Origin: Eubacteriales bacterium | GTDB taxonomy: Bacteria > Bacillota > Clostridia > Lachnospirales > Lachnospiraceae | DNA: 64,000 nucleotides | Direction: 5' to 3' | Assembly (NCBI GenBank): GCA_030536575.1 | Contig: JAUNPS010000002.1 | Coordinates: 163,923-227,922, forward strand | In this document: positions 1 to 7,977 of the stretch, piece after piece | Numbering within the stretch: position 1 is the first letter of the stretch | Layout: each line of letters opens with the position of its first letter | The notes under the pieces: model-generated | Database searches by the model: none | What the model was told of the DNA's origin: nothing | Seen by the model: only the letters and a program-made list of their open reading frames with translations | Position numbers and translations under genes: made by a program

Positions 1-851
1 ACGTTATACTGCCAATCCTCAGCATAAGAAAACTCAATCAGATAACTGTTGCCTCTAAAGCTCACGGTGTGAAGATCGTAATTCTCTCCGCGATTGCTGT
101 TAGCGGTGAGCCACATCCCGGTATAAAAATCGTAGAGTTCACAGTCAACATTGATAACATACTGCTGTCTGAAATATGGAATGGAGATTTCCGGAATGTA
201 ACAGATCGCATCGACCTGAAGTTTCCTGATTCCATTACGGATGTAATCTACTTTCTTTCTTACTTCCCAGTAGCAGTCATCCGCGCTGTAGCCGTCACCG
301 AGATCAGAATAACTGCAAACGCCATCCTCCAGGAGAAACGTTCCCATATCCACTGCGGCATTGATCTCAAGACCATTGCGTAAGAAATAGGGTTCGCTGG
401 ACTGAATCCCTTCCACAGGGAAGAGTGAACCGCCGTTGGCAAGATCGATCAGATCCCCGCTCACAGTACGGTCAAGCTGCAGTACATCCCCGCTGCCATC
501 GAAGTGGAGTGTCACGCCGTACTCGTCCGCCCACAGAACGCCCGATTCTATGACCTCATCCTGATCGTTCACGAATGACCATGTGGCATCGTCATAAATA
601 TGCATCCAAAGATTCTCGCCGCTGTATTCCCAAAGGCCGACATAATCCGGCAAATAACCATCTTCGGAATCCGTCGGCTCATTGCCCTCATTGTCGTGCG
701 TAATCGTGCCGCTTCCGACCACCACGCCGGATACGCGCCAGTCACCGCCGACTGCATTTCCATCGTCATCCGACCAACCGCAGGCAGCAAGGCTCGGCCA
801 AAGGATCGCTGCCAGCAAAAGAGCAAGCCGCTGTCTCAATCGTTTTCGCAT
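1..851 (-). CDS. Putative lipoprotein, 3' end cut by window edge
   Basis: Read leftwards from the ATG at 849-851, the frame stays open to base 1, so about 283 residues are visible and the C-terminus is outside the window. A G-rich ribosome site precedes the start. The N-terminus is a lipoprotein signal: basic MRKRLRQ, a Leu/Ala core and lipobox LAAC with Cys24, then an Asp/Gly-rich linker. From about residue 60 a beta-rich stretch opens with YVGLWEY, which recalls modules in the lipoproteins at 878-2224 and 2526-3374. The rest is rich in Tyr, Trp and Asp and shows no catalytic motif I know. It is 26 bases behind the preceding gene and probably co-transcribed with it. Probably membrane-anchored and outward facing; function unknown. 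Confidence 0.75.
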   Translation of the reverse strand, partial: MRKRLRQRLALLLAAILWPSLAACGWSDDDGNAVGGDWRVSGVVVGSGTITHDNEGNEPTDSEDGYLPDYVGLWEYSGENLWMHIYDDATWSFVNDQDEVIESGVLWADEYGVTLHFDGSGDVLQLDRTVSGDLIDLANGGSLFPVEGIQSSEPYFLRNGLEINAAVDMGTFLLEDGVCSYSDLGDGYSADDCYWEVRKKVDYIRNGIRKLQVDAICYIPEISIPYFRQQYVINVDCELYDFYTGMWLTANSNRGENYDLHTVSFRGNSYLIEFSYAEDWQYN

Positions 852-877
852 AATAACCCCTTCCCCCTTTCTCTCCG

Positions 878-2224
878 TCACTCCATCCGATAGTAGGAGC
901 CTTCATCTCCCCATCCCAGAACGTCGTCAGCGAAATCGAATACACGGATGGAAACGCCGTCATACATTGTGGAATCCGCATAATAGGTGCTGGCCTCATC
1001 TGTCGAATAGGTAAGGATGCCGCAATCCATTTCCACTGCCTCAGCCTCCCCAGGCGCGCGCTGGTAATAACTCCAGTTCCCATATCCGTCAATCACAAGA
1101 AATGTTTCCGCCGCAAAATCTCCATCATAGTACCAGATCCCTTCAAATTCGGAAACATTGCGCTGATAGAGTTCCGGTATGTTGTCCATGCCGCTGGTAT
1201 CTGCCTCGGTAATGTTCTCAATCAAGTCCTCATTGGGAGCATCGTCTGCAATCCAGGCATCTTCTTCACTTTCAGACAGATACAGATTGCTAAAAATATT
1301 TTGGTAAACTTCCTCCATTCCTTCTGCCGCGTCAAGGGTGGCGCAAAAGCCATAAAGATAAGTGAAGTTGTCCGTATCCGCCGCAAAAATTGTCCACTTC
1401 CGCGCATCTTCATTCTCACCGGCAACGTAGGTTATGATATACACGGGATAGCTTAAATTCGCTGTAAAATCATCATCCTTGTAAACGGACAGGAGTTCAT
1501 AGGTATCTGCCTCTCCTAGGGATAGGGCACATCCAATCAGGTAATCCTCTAAATCCTGCACATCCACGGCCAAGCTGCTTTTCTGCGCCATATTCACAAT
1601 GATGATCTGGCCGCCCTCAGCGGCATCCATATAGTAATAGGCGCCATCCGAATAGTTATCGGCCTGCAATGTCTGCATATTCGTAAACGGAAGCGCGCCG
1701 CCCATCAATACCGGAATGGTTCCGTCCGTGTCAGGGTCTTCGTCTAGGATCAGATCACCCCAGCCATCGTCGAACTGCTCAGAATACTCCGCGATTTTCT
1801 GGTCGTATTCTGCCGCGTCATAACCGGTGTCCATGAAAATGGAGACGCTGCTGTCCGGCGGCATCAGAATAAGATAGTCGCCATGCTCAAAGAACAGGGG
1901 ATCCTGCGGAGCATAGTACGGATTGACCGGCTCGCCGTCTTCACCATAGAACTGAAAGTTGAATCCATCATTTGTCAGTTCTGCCTCGGTAAACTTGCCC
2001 AGGTCGATATCCGCGCTTTCTCCTTCTTCCAGCGTTGTTTCAATACGGTTTGGGCCCCAGTCCTCATCCGATGTCAGGCTGCAGCGAATATCCGCGATCG
2101 GATAGGTCGTGCGGTTTACCACCGTGATCTGCATGGGCCACTTCCTCTCTCCGAAGCCCGCCAGCAAAACCAGGCTCAGAACTGCCAGCGCCAATATGCT
2201 TAAATATTTTTTCTTGTTTTTCAT
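878..2224 (-). CDS. Secreted protein with degenerate lipobox, unknown function
   Basis: A 448-residue protein. The start is set at MKNKKKYL because AAGGAGG lies just before it; an in-frame ATG eight codons further upstream has no such site. The signal peptide is clear, but the expected lipobox reads LLAGF rather than LLAGC, so the lipidation Cys seems lost by a TGC to TTC change (inferred). The mature protein is acidic. A central region of about 200 residues resembles the stress-response/anchored-lipoprotein style of Clostridia but matches no family I can name. The last 85 residues start FEGIWYYDG and resemble the beta-rich modules of the neighbouring lipoproteins. It lies between the DUF2442 gene and the lipoprotein at 1-851, all on the same strand. 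Function unknown. Confidence 0.75.
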   Translation of the reverse strand: MKNKKKYLSILALAVLSLVLLAGFGERKWPMQITVVNRTTYPIADIRCSLTSDEDWGPNRIETTLEEGESADIDLGKFTEAELTNDGFNFQFYGEDGEPVNPYYAPQDPLFFEHGDYLILMPPDSSVSIFMDTGYDAAEYDQKIAEYSEQFDDGWGDLILDEDPDTDGTIPVLMGGALPFTNMQTLQADNYSDGAYYYMDAAEGGQIIIVNMAQKSSLAVDVQDLEDYLIGCALSLGEADTYELLSVYKDDDFTANLSYPVYIITYVAGENEDARKWTIFAADTDNFTYLYGFCATLDAAEGMEEVYQNIFSNLYLSESEEDAWIADDAPNEDLIENITEADTSGMDNIPELYQRNVSEFEGIWYYDGDFAAETFLVIDGYGNWSYYQRAPGEAEAVEMDCGILTYSTDEASTYYADSTMYDGVSIRVFDFADDVLGWGDEGSYYRME

Positions 2225-2260
2225 GACTTTTCCTCCTTTTCCTCTCAATCAAAATCTTCG

Positions 2261-2500
2261 TTAATGTTCCTGCTCTGCCATTGCCAAAATTTCATCATGG
2301 CTCAATTCCACATTTCCGAAACGGATAAAAATGCCGTCCGTTACCGCATTGTTCCACGTCTGCAAATCGGCAAGAGGCCGAAAGCGGAGCTTATCCAGAT
2401 AAGGCTTCATATTCAGGAACAACCGGCTGCCGGATACAAAGTCAACTTGCAAAATATACGGTTCCAGCGGCTTTACCGCTGAAATGTATCTTCGTTCCAT
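2261..2500 (-). CDS. DUF2442 family protein
   Basis: A 79-residue protein beginning MERRYISAV, with GGGGAGGAAACGG before the ATG. The pattern (Y-I-L-Q-V-D-F, then G-S-R-L-F-L-N-M-K-P-Y-L, then F-R-P-L-A-D, then N-A-V-T-D-G-I-F-I-R-F-G, then L-S-H-D-E-I-L) is that of DUF2442. DUF2442 proteins are small and often sit beside toxin-antitoxin genes of the DUF4160 type; no DUF4160 partner is present here. The gene lies between two secreted-protein genes on the same strand, 25 bases after the lipoprotein at 2526-3374. A longer frame running in from 2926 is an out-of-frame shadow of that lipoprotein. Role unknown. Confidence 0.7.
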   Translation of the reverse strand: MERRYISAVKPLEPYILQVDFVSGSRLFLNMKPYLDKLRFRPLADLQTWNNAVTDGIFIRFGNVELSHDEILAMAEQEH

Positions 2501-2525
2501 ACCGTTTCCTCCCCTATAGTGCTTT

Positions 2526-3374
2526 TCAGCGTTCTCTCCAATAATACTCCGTCGAATCTCCCTCAAAACAAATCTTGCTGTTTTCAAACTTCCATGCCGA
2601 AGTATAGGTGAATGTCGTACCGCTCCGCAAGCGGCGCTTCCTTCCAAAACTGAGTACGATACCATCTGCTTCGCCGACCTGAACATCTCCCTGTTCCGGG
2701 TAAAATTCATACCAATAGATGGTATCCCTCTGAACCTTAAAATAGCAGAGGCTGTTCCTGTCTCCGTCAGGATACCAATATCCCTCGGCGACCATATTGT
2801 CCATATCATCGGAAGAAATGATTTCATGTTCCTGTATGCGCATATCTTCAATGGAATCATACCCCAACTGCTCCGCCGGATTATCCTCCGCGGAATCTGT
2901 GAGCAGCCAAGAAAAATCTCCCTCAAATTCTTCCTGGGTACTGGACGCCGGAGTTTTCATCACAAATACGCCAAAGTTATAAAGCTCCATATCGCCGTCA
3001 TAATTGGCCGCAAACTGATAGGCATTGCCATCATGCTGGTTAAAAAAGTAGATATAGGCGTATTCCGGCACATTCTGCGCACTGCCGCTGGCTATCACCT
3101 CCTCATCGCGGTAGAGTGTAAAATACATGCCGCCGTCGGCTGAAGTAATTTCCAGGGTGTCGCCCCTGGCGTCGCCGACGCCTTCCCAGTCGCCGAAATA
3201 CTCCTCATATCCGGAATTATCGGCGGCAGAGTCATAGGCAGCTCCCTCAATGACACCTGGAGCACGGTAATCTTCGCTTTCCTCTTCATTGCTCCCGCAA
3301 GCGGAAAGACCAAGGCATATGGCCGATGTCATCAAAAAAGCTCTCCATTTCTTCCATTTCTTCCATTTTTTCAT
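2526..3374 (-). CDS. Putative lipoprotein with two beta-rich modules
   Basis: A 282-residue protein with AGGAGGTGAGGAA directly before the ATG. The first ten residues are three near-repeats of MKKWKKW, from a short microsatellite in the DNA, followed by a hydrophobic core and the lipobox LSAC with Cys26. After an acidic linker comes a module starting YFGDWEG (about residue 58), and a second WYPDGD-type module near residue 205 that ends in EYYWRER. Similar G-x-W-beta modules occur in the neighbouring genes at 1-851 and 878-2224. Fold and function are unknown; a lipocalin-like or sensor-type surface role is only a guess. A terminator-like hairpin and about 150 bases separate it from the regulator upstream, so it may head the block. 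Confidence 0.75.
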   Translation of the reverse strand: MKKWKKWKKWRAFLMTSAICLGLSACGSNEEESEDYRAPGVIEGAAYDSAADNSGYEEYFGDWEGVGDARGDTLEITSADGGMYFTLYRDEEVIASGSAQNVPEYAYIYFFNQHDGNAYQFAANYDGDMELYNFGVFVMKTPASSTQEEFEGDFSWLLTDSAEDNPAEQLGYDSIEDMRIQEHEIISSDDMDNMVAEGYWYPDGDRNSLCYFKVQRDTIYWYEFYPEQGDVQVGEADGIVLSFGRKRRLRSGTTFTYTSAWKFENSKICFEGDSTEYYWRER

Positions 3375-3469
3375 TTCCTCACCTCCTGATCAATCTTCTT
3401 CACGCATCTGTGTACATCCGCCCGGAAAGCTTTTGCTTTATAAGATTTATCGTAATCCCATAAAGTAAA

Positions 3470-3500
3470 AATCCACTGTACAAATACTGTACAATGGATT
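3470..3500 (-). terminator. Hairpin terminator after the LuxR/MalT-like gene
   Basis: On the minus strand AATCCATTGTACA and TGTACAGTGGATT form a near-perfect stem with a 5-base loop, followed by TTTTAC. It lies 26 bases past the stop of the regulator at 3526. The stem is nearly symmetrical, so an operator for the downstream lipoprotein block is also possible. Confidence 0.6.
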
Positions 3501-3525
3501 AAAAAAGATAACTATTAACCAAAGG

Positions 3526-6024
3526 TTAGGGATTAGCATTCAACAGGGAGAAAAGCTGCTGCCGCTTCGTCCGCGTATCCCCATCTATCTGAAGTTTAGA
3601 ATAAATCTGATTACTATATTGCTTGATACTGCCCTCGGAGAGGAACAGCTTTTCCGCGATCTCGCGATTGCTTAATCGTTCCGCCATCAGGCCCACGATC
3701 TCATACTCACGTTCGGTCAGCACTGCAAATGCCGCCGGACGGGCCGTCCGTTCACCCAAATGCCTTTGCCGCAGCTCGTATGCCTCTCCAAGCTGTCTGA
3801 TACGCCGAAGAAATGGTTTGTACTGCCCCGTACTGTTTTCCAACAGCCTTTTCAAATAATGATAGTTCTCAACAAAGGGAAGCAAAAAATCATCCGGTAC
3901 TGCATCTCCCAACGCCTGTTCCAGCAGCCCCCGCGCTTCCGGCTCCTTACCCAGCATTTCATAGGCCGCCGCGGTTTGAATACGCAGATAAAGCGCAACC
4001 AATGCGTAGTGCAGACCTTCACACGTGGCAAGCAGGCCCTCGCTGCGGCCAATCACCTTTGTGTAAGCATCCTGCGCCAAATAAACCTGGTTTTCAATCA
4101 GTTCCATCATAGGCTTTCCGGGTGCAAGAATATTGACCGCCGAAAGCTGATGCGCACGAAAAATCTCCGGAATCTTTTTCTCCTCTCTTCGCAGCGCATA
4201 ATAATAGGCGCAGGTGGCACTCCAAATGTTGACCCATGCCGCGTTGTGATGCCGCAAGATCGCCTGATAGCGCTGTTCAAAGGTATATCTCTGCTCAATA
4301 TCCACGCAAAGGGAGAGACGCCATGACAGGAAATCGCAGCAAAGCGCCATATTTTCCTGTCCATTATCCTGAATATGTGCATAAGCGCTTTCCAATTCAA
4401 TATGTGCATCCGAAAAGCGGCCCTGCATAAATGAGGCTTCTGCCCTCATGATCTTTTCCGCGCCTTGTCCATGCCCGTTTGTGATCTTGTAGTAATGAGG
4501 CATACATTCATCCATTTCAGCCAGCTCTTTGGCCAGCTCGCCCGGCTTACGGTGGAACATCATTAACACGGACGGGGAACCGAAGGTCCAGCCGCCGCTT
4601 TTCTGAATGCTGATGGCCGGGCGTGACATCTGCGCACTGGCGCTGCGGTGCAGACGGCTCATGGCGCTGATGTCATTGTAACAAAGAAAACTCATAATGA
4701 GGTCGCATTCCCCCAGCAGGTCGCCGCGTTCACTCTGCGGCATTTCCGGATGTTCTTCAATAGCGGCCATCAGGAGAGCTTTCATTTCCAGCATCTTCGG
4801 AATCAATCGCCAGTTGAACATACTGCGCATCAGAACCAGAATTGCCAGAGGGTACTTTTTCAGCACGGAAACGGGGCATTCTGCAATCGCAGCCAGCACT
4901 TCCGATGGGTTCAGGGAGGCCAGCAGGATACCCGCGTCGTTTTGGATAACCCGCAGCAGCCCATCGTAGTTTCCGCTTCGCCGGTAAGCGGACATTGCAT
5001 GCAGGTACTGCCGGTGATCTTCGTACCACAATCCGAGCCTGCTAAGATACGCAGACTGCTTTTCCTTTGGCAGCGTCAGAAAGGTACGCTCCGCACATTC
5101 CTTCATCATGTGATGAAAGCGGAAAGTTCCGCCGCCAGGCAGTCGTTTTACAAAGGCGTTTTGCTCTGTCAATGCGGTAAGCAGACTTTCGGTATCGGGA
5201 TTTCCGGTAACAAACCGTGCCATCTCTGCGGTAAATTCATCCGCAAGCCCCATGACCGCGAGAAACTCCCGCTGCTTTTGGGAAAGAGGGTCGATCATGG
5301 CGGCCGTAAACATGGTATAAATATCCGAATTTCGGTCAGGCAGCGTGCCCTGTTCAGAGAGCGCCCGCAAATTCAGGTATATCGCGGAAAACCATCCTTC
5401 ACTGGAATAAAGCAGCGTTTCAACCTGCTCTTCGGTAAGCTCCGTTCCGCACCGATGTGCGTAAATGGCAAGCTCCGTATGATTCAGACGAAGCTGCTCC
5501 GCGCCAATCTGATAGACCTTCCCGCCCAACCGGACCATCTGTGCCGCGGGCAGAAAGCGGTCACGGCTGGCAACGATCAGATGCACATTTTCCGGAAGAC
5601 GGTTGGTAAGGGTGCAAAGGAAGCTGGAAGCGCGGTTGTCCGTAAGCAGGTGAAAATCGTCGATGAAAACATAGCAGGGTTTCTTTCCTGTCAATTCATG
5701 GCAAAAATCATCTGTCAGCATGCTGCCGCTGGCCGCGTCGGCGGGGAGGGGATAATCACGCAGGAAATCCAGCCCGGCGCGTGTAAAAGCATCCTGCACG
5801 CTTTTCCAGAAGATCGCGAGATTATCCGAATAGACGCTGATGCGGATGACGAAGCGTTCTTCTGTTTTTGCGCGTTCCTCCAGGTACCAGTTTACTGCGG
5901 TTGTTTTTCCGTATCCCATGGGCGCTACAACGGTTGTCAGGGCGCAGCGGGAAATCGGGCGCAGGCACTCCTGAAGCCGTTCCGATATGTAGATCGTGTT
6001 CAGGTTCCATTTTCGTCTGGGCAT
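3526..6024 (-). CDS. LuxR-family ATP-dependent (MalT-like) transcriptional regulator
   Basis: An 832-residue cytoplasmic regulator of the STAND/MalT class. The N-terminal NTPase has a Walker A loop VVAPMGYGKTT (about residues 32-42) and a Walker B strand CYVFIDDFHLL (about 117-127). A long helical region with TPR-like character fills about residues 330-740. The C-terminal LuxR helix-turn-helix contains LTEREYEIVGLMAE, LSNREIAEKLFLSEGSIK and LYSKL-type elements (about 765-825). Length fits MalT-type proteins, about 850-900 residues. Proteins of this family bind ATP and an inducer, oligomerise and activate promoters. The inducer is not evident. The nearest downstream genes are the secreted-protein block at 1-3374, which are candidate targets by position only. 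Confidence 0.9.
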   Translation of the reverse strand: MPRRKWNLNTIYISERLQECLRPISRCALTTVVAPMGYGKTTAVNWYLEERAKTEERFVIRISVYSDNLAIFWKSVQDAFTRAGLDFLRDYPLPADAASGSMLTDDFCHELTGKKPCYVFIDDFHLLTDNRASSFLCTLTNRLPENVHLIVASRDRFLPAAQMVRLGGKVYQIGAEQLRLNHTELAIYAHRCGTELTEEQVETLLYSSEGWFSAIYLNLRALSEQGTLPDRNSDIYTMFTAAMIDPLSQKQREFLAVMGLADEFTAEMARFVTGNPDTESLLTALTEQNAFVKRLPGGGTFRFHHMMKECAERTFLTLPKEKQSAYLSRLGLWYEDHRQYLHAMSAYRRSGNYDGLLRVIQNDAGILLASLNPSEVLAAIAECPVSVLKKYPLAILVLMRSMFNWRLIPKMLEMKALLMAAIEEHPEMPQSERGDLLGECDLIMSFLCYNDISAMSRLHRSASAQMSRPAISIQKSGGWTFGSPSVLMMFHRKPGELAKELAEMDECMPHYYKITNGHGQGAEKIMRAEASFMQGRFSDAHIELESAYAHIQDNGQENMALCCDFLSWRLSLCVDIEQRYTFEQRYQAILRHHNAAWVNIWSATCAYYYALRREEKKIPEIFRAHQLSAVNILAPGKPMMELIENQVYLAQDAYTKVIGRSEGLLATCEGLHYALVALYLRIQTAAAYEMLGKEPEARGLLEQALGDAVPDDFLLPFVENYHYLKRLLENSTGQYKPFLRRIRQLGEAYELRQRHLGERTARPAAFAVLTEREYEIVGLMAERLSNREIAEKLFLSEGSIKQYSNQIYSKLQIDGDTRTKRQQLFSLLNANP

Positions 6025-6054
6025 TATGCATACCTCAATTCTCTTTTGATCAAC

Positions 6055-6201
6055 AGCCCACCTGGTTGTCCGGGTGAGCTGTTTTTTGTGATCGTTTATA
6101 GATACTTTATACCAGAATTTTCCTCTTTGTCAAATGGTTTAGTAGGTAAAAAGCTGTATCCAGTAGTTGACGCCGCGTTCGTCCTGGTAATAGCCGACTC
6201 C
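6055..6201. repeat. Degenerate copy of the 9043-9910 locus with internal deletion
   Basis: Bases 6055-6100 match 9043-9088 (a GC-rich hairpin AGCCCACCYGG-TTGT-CCGGGTGAGCT, then a T run and GTTTATAG). Bases 6101-6201 match 9810-9910 with about four differences. The join falls at TATAGA, which occurs at both 9084-9089 and 9806-9811 in the longer copy. So this copy lacks the 722 bases that hold the LacI-like pseudogene. The hairpin itself, with six Ts behind it, can act as a plus-strand terminator. Confidence 0.7.
6139..6201 (-). pseudogene. 3' fragment of a CAP-domain protein gene
   Basis: The minus strand encodes GVGYYQDERGVNYWIQLFTY and a TAA stop, matching the last 20 residues of the intact CAP protein at 9848-10870 with one substitution (Val to Ile). 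Homology stops abruptly at 6201, so the rest of the gene is gone. It is part of the degenerate copy described at 6055-6201. Confidence 0.75.
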
Positions 6202-6253
6202 CCGACCGAATTACCAAAACAGCTCAGTATCGGCACAGCCTTTCCGCTGTCTT

Positions 6254-6409
6254 TTATTCGTATTTCGAAGCCGCACGCGCCCCGCGCAGAAGCGCTTTCA
6301 CGTTTTCCAGCGGCGTCCCGATTTCCAGGTAATCCGAGCAGGCGAAAATGTAATGTCCCCCCTGTTTTCCGGTCATCATCAGCTCATAAGCCCTCTTTTC
6401 CACCTCCGC
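6254..6409 (-). pseudogene. C-terminal fragment of a uroporphyrinogen-decarboxylase-like protein
   Basis: The last 51 codons read AEVEKRAYELMMTGKQGGHY and then IFACSDYLEIGTPLENVKAL to the TAA stop. This is the usual ending of URO-D/MtaA-type (corrinoid methyltransferase-like) proteins, where a GGGYIFA strand is followed by a TPxENVxAL helix. No start codon or N-terminal 300 residues exist; the frame runs directly into a cupin fragment in another frame. Confidence 0.55.
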
Positions 6410-6599
6410 CGATTTTCGCCCAGCCGGTTGCGGAGAGTACCAGGAATCCCTCCTGGTCTTCGTGGATGGTTGAGGGTGTGCAGGCGTTGGAGGCGTAGTA
6501 GCTGATTCCGGCGCAGCAGCCGTTCTGGCATCCCTGGGCTTCTCCCAGGAGAGGGAAGGAGCCGTGGCCGTGACCGGCGATGATTTCTTTGATTTGCGC
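6384..6599 (-). pseudogene. Fragment of a cupin-type protein gene
   Basis: One minus-strand frame reads IKEIIAGHGHGSFPLLGEAQ, then GCQNGCCAGISYYASNACTP, then an HEDQEGFLVLSATGWAKIGG cupin strand, and then runs into TGA. It looks like the N-terminal half of a small cupin protein without its start codon. It is fused out of frame to the URO-D fragment at its 3' side and begins directly behind the terminator at 6600-6630. Confidence 0.5.
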
Positions 6600-6630
6600 A
6601 AAAAGGCACCAGCCATTTCCGGCTGATGCC
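6600..6630 (-). terminator. Terminator of the cupin gene
   Basis: Minus strand GGCATCAGCC, loop GGAAAT, GGCTGGTGCC, then TTTTTG. It starts 17 bases past the stop of the cupin gene at 6647-7003. Confidence 0.8.
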
Positions 6631-6646
6631 CTGCGCGTTTCCTTTT

Positions 6647-7003
6647 TTAATTTTCTACTACTGCGTCGTCCATGGTATAGCCTTCCAGTGAATGTTCTTT
6701 TACCTGGATACAGGCGAAGCTGATCGCTGTGTCTTCGGCCGCGAAGAATTGTCTTTTTCCGGCGGGGGAAATGCGGATCCAGTCGCCTGCCGCAAGTTCT
6801 ACGGTTTCCCCGTCGATCACCGCTTTTCCCTTGCCTGCGAGGACAACGTAAATTTCTTCGTTGTTCTTATGGGAATGGATGAACGGCACGTTTGCGCCTG
6901 CGGGGAGATTGTTAATGCTGATTTCTGCTCCGGTTAAGGAAAGCTTGTCGTGAAGTTCGGTTCTTGCATCCTGTGCTACGCTTACTTTGCTAAAATTTGC
7001 CAT
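6647..7003 (-). CDS. Single-domain cupin protein
   Basis: A 118-residue protein with CGGAGG seven bases before the ATG. It has the cupin signature: HSHKNNEEIYVVLAGKGKAV (motif 1, with two His and a Glu that normally hold a metal) and later GDWIRISPAGKRQFFA in place of motif 2, where the expected second His is missing. Proteins of this kind bind small ligands or metals in the cytoplasm; the substrate here is unknown. A near-consensus promoter flanked by an inverted repeat lies upstream, and an Rrf2 regulator gene is next door, so redox or metal control is plausible. It ends at a strong terminator. Confidence 0.8.
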   Translation of the reverse strand: MANFSKVSVAQDARTELHDKLSLTGAEISINNLPAGANVPFIHSHKNNEEIYVVLAGKGKAVIDGETVELAAGDWIRISPAGKRQFFAAEDTAISFACIQVKEHSLEGYTMDDAVVEN

Positions 7004-7023
7004 GTTCTTTACCTCCGTTTTTT

Positions 7024-7086
7024 GTTGTAACTTTTATTGATACATCATTTATAGCACGTTTTTATTGTAATGTCAATAGTTACAAC
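7024..7086 (-). promoter_or_regulatory. Cupin promoter flanked by an inverted repeat
   Basis: On the minus strand TTGACA (7071-7076), a 17-base spacer and TATAAA (7048-7053) form a near-consensus promoter. GTTGTAAC at 7024-7031 and its inverse GTTACAAC at 7079-7086 bracket it. The dyad is a candidate site for the neighbouring Rrf2 regulator (inference from position). Confidence 0.7.
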
Positions 7087-7148
7087 GAAGTTTTGTGAAA
7101 GAAACAGCCTTTTACGAATTTTACCTTATTATCACGGCATCCGTGATC

Positions 7149-7258
7149 CGCTGCGGGCGGTGCCAAACGTGCACCACTGGCGCACTGTGCCGTTATTTAC
7201 GCAATTAAATATCTCGCGGCACCTACGCTCCGCTTCGGGCGGCGCCAAACATGTGCCA
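7149..7258. repeat. Imperfect direct repeat in an otherwise empty intergenic region
   Basis: Between the cupin promoter and the Rrf2 terminator (7087-7330) no gene is visible. Bases 7149-7176 and 7231-7258 are a 28-base direct repeat with 5 mismatches around CGGGCGGYGCCAAAC. A short plus-strand frame here has no ribosome site and looks spurious. Confidence 0.45.
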
Positions 7259-7330
7259 TAGGCACACAGCACTCCCAAATATCCACGCAAATACGGCTGC
7301 TTGGCTCCGTTGCTCGCGGAAATAAAAAAT

Positions 7331-7361
7331 CCCGCAGTTCTCTTTCAGCTCGAACTACGGG
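7331..7361 (-). terminator. Terminator of the Rrf2 gene
   Basis: Minus strand CCCGTAGTTC and GAACTGCGGG form a 10-bp stem with one G-T pair, followed by ATTTTTTATT. The stop codon of the Rrf2 gene (7345-7347) lies inside the loop. Confidence 0.8.
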
Positions 7362-7794
7362 ACATTTCTGTCAATTTTTGCGTATCCTCCATAATGTCTT
7401 TCATGGAGATGGATTTCATTTTCTGCTCCATCGCTTTCTGAATTTCTTCCAGCCTTCCATCTAAAACCGCATGGATATTTTTCCCCACGGGACAAAGCTG
7501 GCTTGGATTTTCGTGGAAGTGGAAGAGCTTTCCATCCTCTACGCATTCCACCGCATTGTATACGTCTAACATTGTAATTGTCTCTAACGGTTTTGCGATA
7601 TCGGTTCCTCCGCTCCCCCTCTTCACCTTGATTAATCCCGCCTTTTTTAACTGCTGTAAGATACGCCTTATCACGACAGGATTTACATTCACACTCCCCG
7701 CGAGGAAATCACTTGTAACTTTATAGTCCTCTTTAAATGCTTCGATACATAGAAGGACGTGGACAGCAACGGTAAATCTGCTGGATATCTGCAT
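7345..7794 (-). CDS. Rrf2-family transcriptional regulator
   Basis: A 149-residue Rrf2 protein. The N-terminal winged helix reads SSRFTVAVHVLLCIEAFKED, then FLAGSVNVNPVVIRRILQQL and KKAGLIKVKRGSGG, followed by the DVYNAVE helix and a dimerisation helix. The three Cys expected in Fe-S members (IscR, NsrR) are not in the usual spacing; Cys are seen in LLCIE, VECVE and LCPVG, so an Fe-S cluster is uncertain. Closest in style to the YwnA/ywgB-like Rrf2 branch. A 142-base repeat element is inserted in its 5' leader, between its -10 box and the start codon. The adjacent cupin gene, with a dyad around its promoter, is the likely target. Confidence 0.88.
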   Translation of the reverse strand: MQISSRFTVAVHVLLCIEAFKEDYKVTSDFLAGSVNVNPVVIRRILQQLKKAGLIKVKRGSGGTDIAKPLETITMLDVYNAVECVEDGKLFHFHENPSQLCPVGKNIHAVLDGRLEEIQKAMEQKMKSISMKDIMEDTQKLTEMSRSSS

Positions 7795-7822
7795 ATGGCA
7801 CCTCGCTCCTGATTCCTTGATT

Positions 7823-7964
7823 GTTACTGTTCACTCGTACCTCGTTCCAGTAACAATTCACAGGCTCATTTTAAGTTTTGCTTCGCAAAAGAGCCTGCTC
7901 ACACCTGAATCACGTTCTTACGTACCTGAGCAGCTAAGTGCTCAGGTACTGTCTGAACAGTAAC
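7823..7964. mobile_element. Type A miniature element, copy 1 (142 bp)
   Basis: Starts GTTACTGTTCA and ends TGAACAGTAAC. Identical 8-base flanks CCTTGATT occur at 7815-7822 and 7965-7972, a target-site duplication. Inside are three hairpins: GTTACTG/CAGTAAC at the left end, AGGCTC/GAGCCT enclosing TTTTGC/GCAAAA, and GTACCTGAGCA/TGCTCAGGTAC near the right end. No ORF. It sits in the leader of the Rrf2 gene. Copies 2 and 3 are at 38187 and 58703. Confidence 0.88.
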
Positions 7965-7977
7965 CCTTGATTCTTTT

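Noticed and set aside
2261-2926. A 221-codon reading of the DUF2442 gene
   Set aside because: The N-terminal 140 codons overlap the lipoprotein in another frame; the ribosome site at 2500 fixes a 79-residue protein.
4648-6498. A 616-codon plus-strand frame opposite the LuxR/MalT-like gene
   Set aside because: It is antisense to a gene with clear Walker and HTH motifs, has no ribosome site and no domain sense; open only because of codon bias.
7070-7261. Short plus-strand frame beside the cupin promoter
   Set aside because: No ribosome site; covers the promoter and a direct repeat.
7823-7964. CRISPR or riboswitch explanation for the structured repeat
   Set aside because: Copies are single and dispersed with 8-bp flanking duplications; no spacer array, and no conserved link to one gene type, so a mobile element fits better.
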